Origin: JBHEPS01 sp046261635
Lineage (GTDB): Bacteria > Acidobacteriota > Thermoanaerobaculia > Gp7-AA8
Assembly: GCA_046261635.1 (NCBI GenBank)
Contig: JBHEOL010000284.1
Coordinates: 1-6,268 of the forward strand
Direction: 5' to 3'
DNA: 6,268 nt
The notes below the pieces were generated by a model that saw only the letters and a list, made by a program, of their open reading frames with translations, was not told where the DNA came from and did not search any database. A program made the translations under genes and the position numbers. This document shows, piece by piece, positions 5,717 to 6,268 of this stretch; position 1 is the stretch's first letter; each line of letters starts with the position of its first letter.

Positions 5717-6268
5717 AAGTCGGTGACGAAGACCTACGATCAGATCGGGATCAATTCCTCGTACTGGCAGATCGAGCTCGACGCGGCCACCCGAACACGC
5801 AAGCGGAGCTCCCCGCTGGGGAGTACGACGTTCTTGGAAACCTGCGACGGGTCGATCTTCCGGACGGCACGGTGATCGAGTACGTGATCGACGGGCAGAA
5901 CCGGCGGGTGGGGAAGAAGGTGAACGGGCTGCTCGAGCGGGCGTGGCTCTACACGGACCAGCTCAACCCGATCGCGGAGCTCGACGGCGCGGGGAATGTC
6001 GTCTCGCGGTTCGTGTACGGCGCTCGGACGAACGTGCCGGATTACATGATTCGCGGCGGCGTGACCTACCGGATCGTCTCGGACCACCTCGGGTCGGTCA
6101 AGTATGTGATCGATGTGGCGACGGGGGCGATTGCGCAGACGATGGACTACGACGAGTTCGGGAACGTGACATCCGATTCGAATCCCGGTTTGCAGCCATT
6201 CGCGTTCGCGGGCGGGCTCGACGATCGTGAAACGCACCTGCTGCGGTTTGGCGTGAGAGACTATGAAC
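5710..6268 (+). CDS. Displaced RHS core fragment, partial (runs off window end)
   Basis: The frame containing 5821 is open from 5707 (after the TGA at 5704-5706) to the window edge. From YDVLGNLRRVDLPDG (5824 onward) it matches residues 1189-1336 of the upstream RHS protein without gaps, 124 of 148 identical, ending at RFGVRDYE in the middle of the RHS core. It has no NHL domain and almost no YD shell. About 38 codons upstream of the homology, from a possible GTG at 5710, look unlike RHS protein and may not be translated. A second frame is also open over that stretch. This is the arrangement of orphan/displaced RHS tips: a core stub that allows recombination into the complete gene, normally followed by its own tip and immunity gene, which would lie beyond this window. 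It could equally be a silent remnant. Confidence 0.75.
   Translation, partial: MLEVGDEDLRSDRDQFLVLADRARRGHPNTQAELPAGEYDVLGNLRRVDLPDGTVIEYVIDGQNRRVGKKVNGLLERAWLYTDQLNPIAELDGAGNVVSRFVYGARTNVPDYMIRGGVTYRIVSDHLGSVKYVIDVATGAIAQTMDYDEFGNVTSDSNPGLQPFAFAGGLDDRETHLLRFGVRDYE

Noticed and set aside
5385..5726. Overlapping forward frames covering the attC-like repeat (5385-5726 and 5510-5716)
   Set aside because: They translate through the inverted repeat; PNPPVQPT-type peptides are the usual spurious product of reading attC sequences.
1..6268. CRISPR array, tRNA or rRNA genes
   Set aside because: No regularly spaced short repeats, no cloverleaf and no conserved rRNA segments were seen on either strand.

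Overview
The window comes from a GC-rich bacterium. Its dominant gene is a fusion of an NHL-type beta-propeller and an RHS/YD-repeat shell. To my knowledge that architecture is common in Acidobacteriota (e.g. Thermoanaerobaculia-like lineages) and Myxococcota-like deltaproteobacteria. There is no rRNA or marker gene to fix the taxon, so the lineage is only an inference.

Layout, left to right. (i) Positions 1-344 contain no convincing gene. They carry two copies of a roughly 37-bp REP-like palindromic repeat in inverted orientation (45-80 and 308-344), plus a shorter related piece (126-149). (ii) Positions 291-4775 hold one very long open frame for an NHL + YD-repeat RHS protein. It ends in the RHS-associated core and a 120-residue cysteine-containing variable C-terminal tip. 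Its conserved part starts exactly where the right-hand repeat ends. It has no ATG before residue 116 and no signal peptide, so the 5' end looks cut off by the repeat element. (iii) Positions 4786-5253 encode a small predicted lipoprotein right behind the tip, which is the position expected of a cognate immunity protein. (iv) Positions 5254-5720 are non-coding and include a ~101-bp imperfect inverted repeat (5518-5618) with the shape of an integron attC site. (v) From 5824 to the window end there is a second copy of the RHS core, aligning without gaps to 3855-4299 of the first gene (124 of 148 residues identical). It lacks the upstream shell and runs off the edge.

Taken together this looks like a polymorphic-toxin locus: a full-length RHS carrier with one tip and a putative immunity lipoprotein, followed by a displaced core fragment that would be expected to carry an alternative, older tip beyond the window. 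Such arrays are thought to change tips by recombination between the repeated core segments. The unusual element is the attC-like structure lying between the tip/immunity module and the displaced core, which raises the possibility of a second, integron-like route of module exchange. That mechanism is inference; the repeats, the gene order and the truncation are visible directly.
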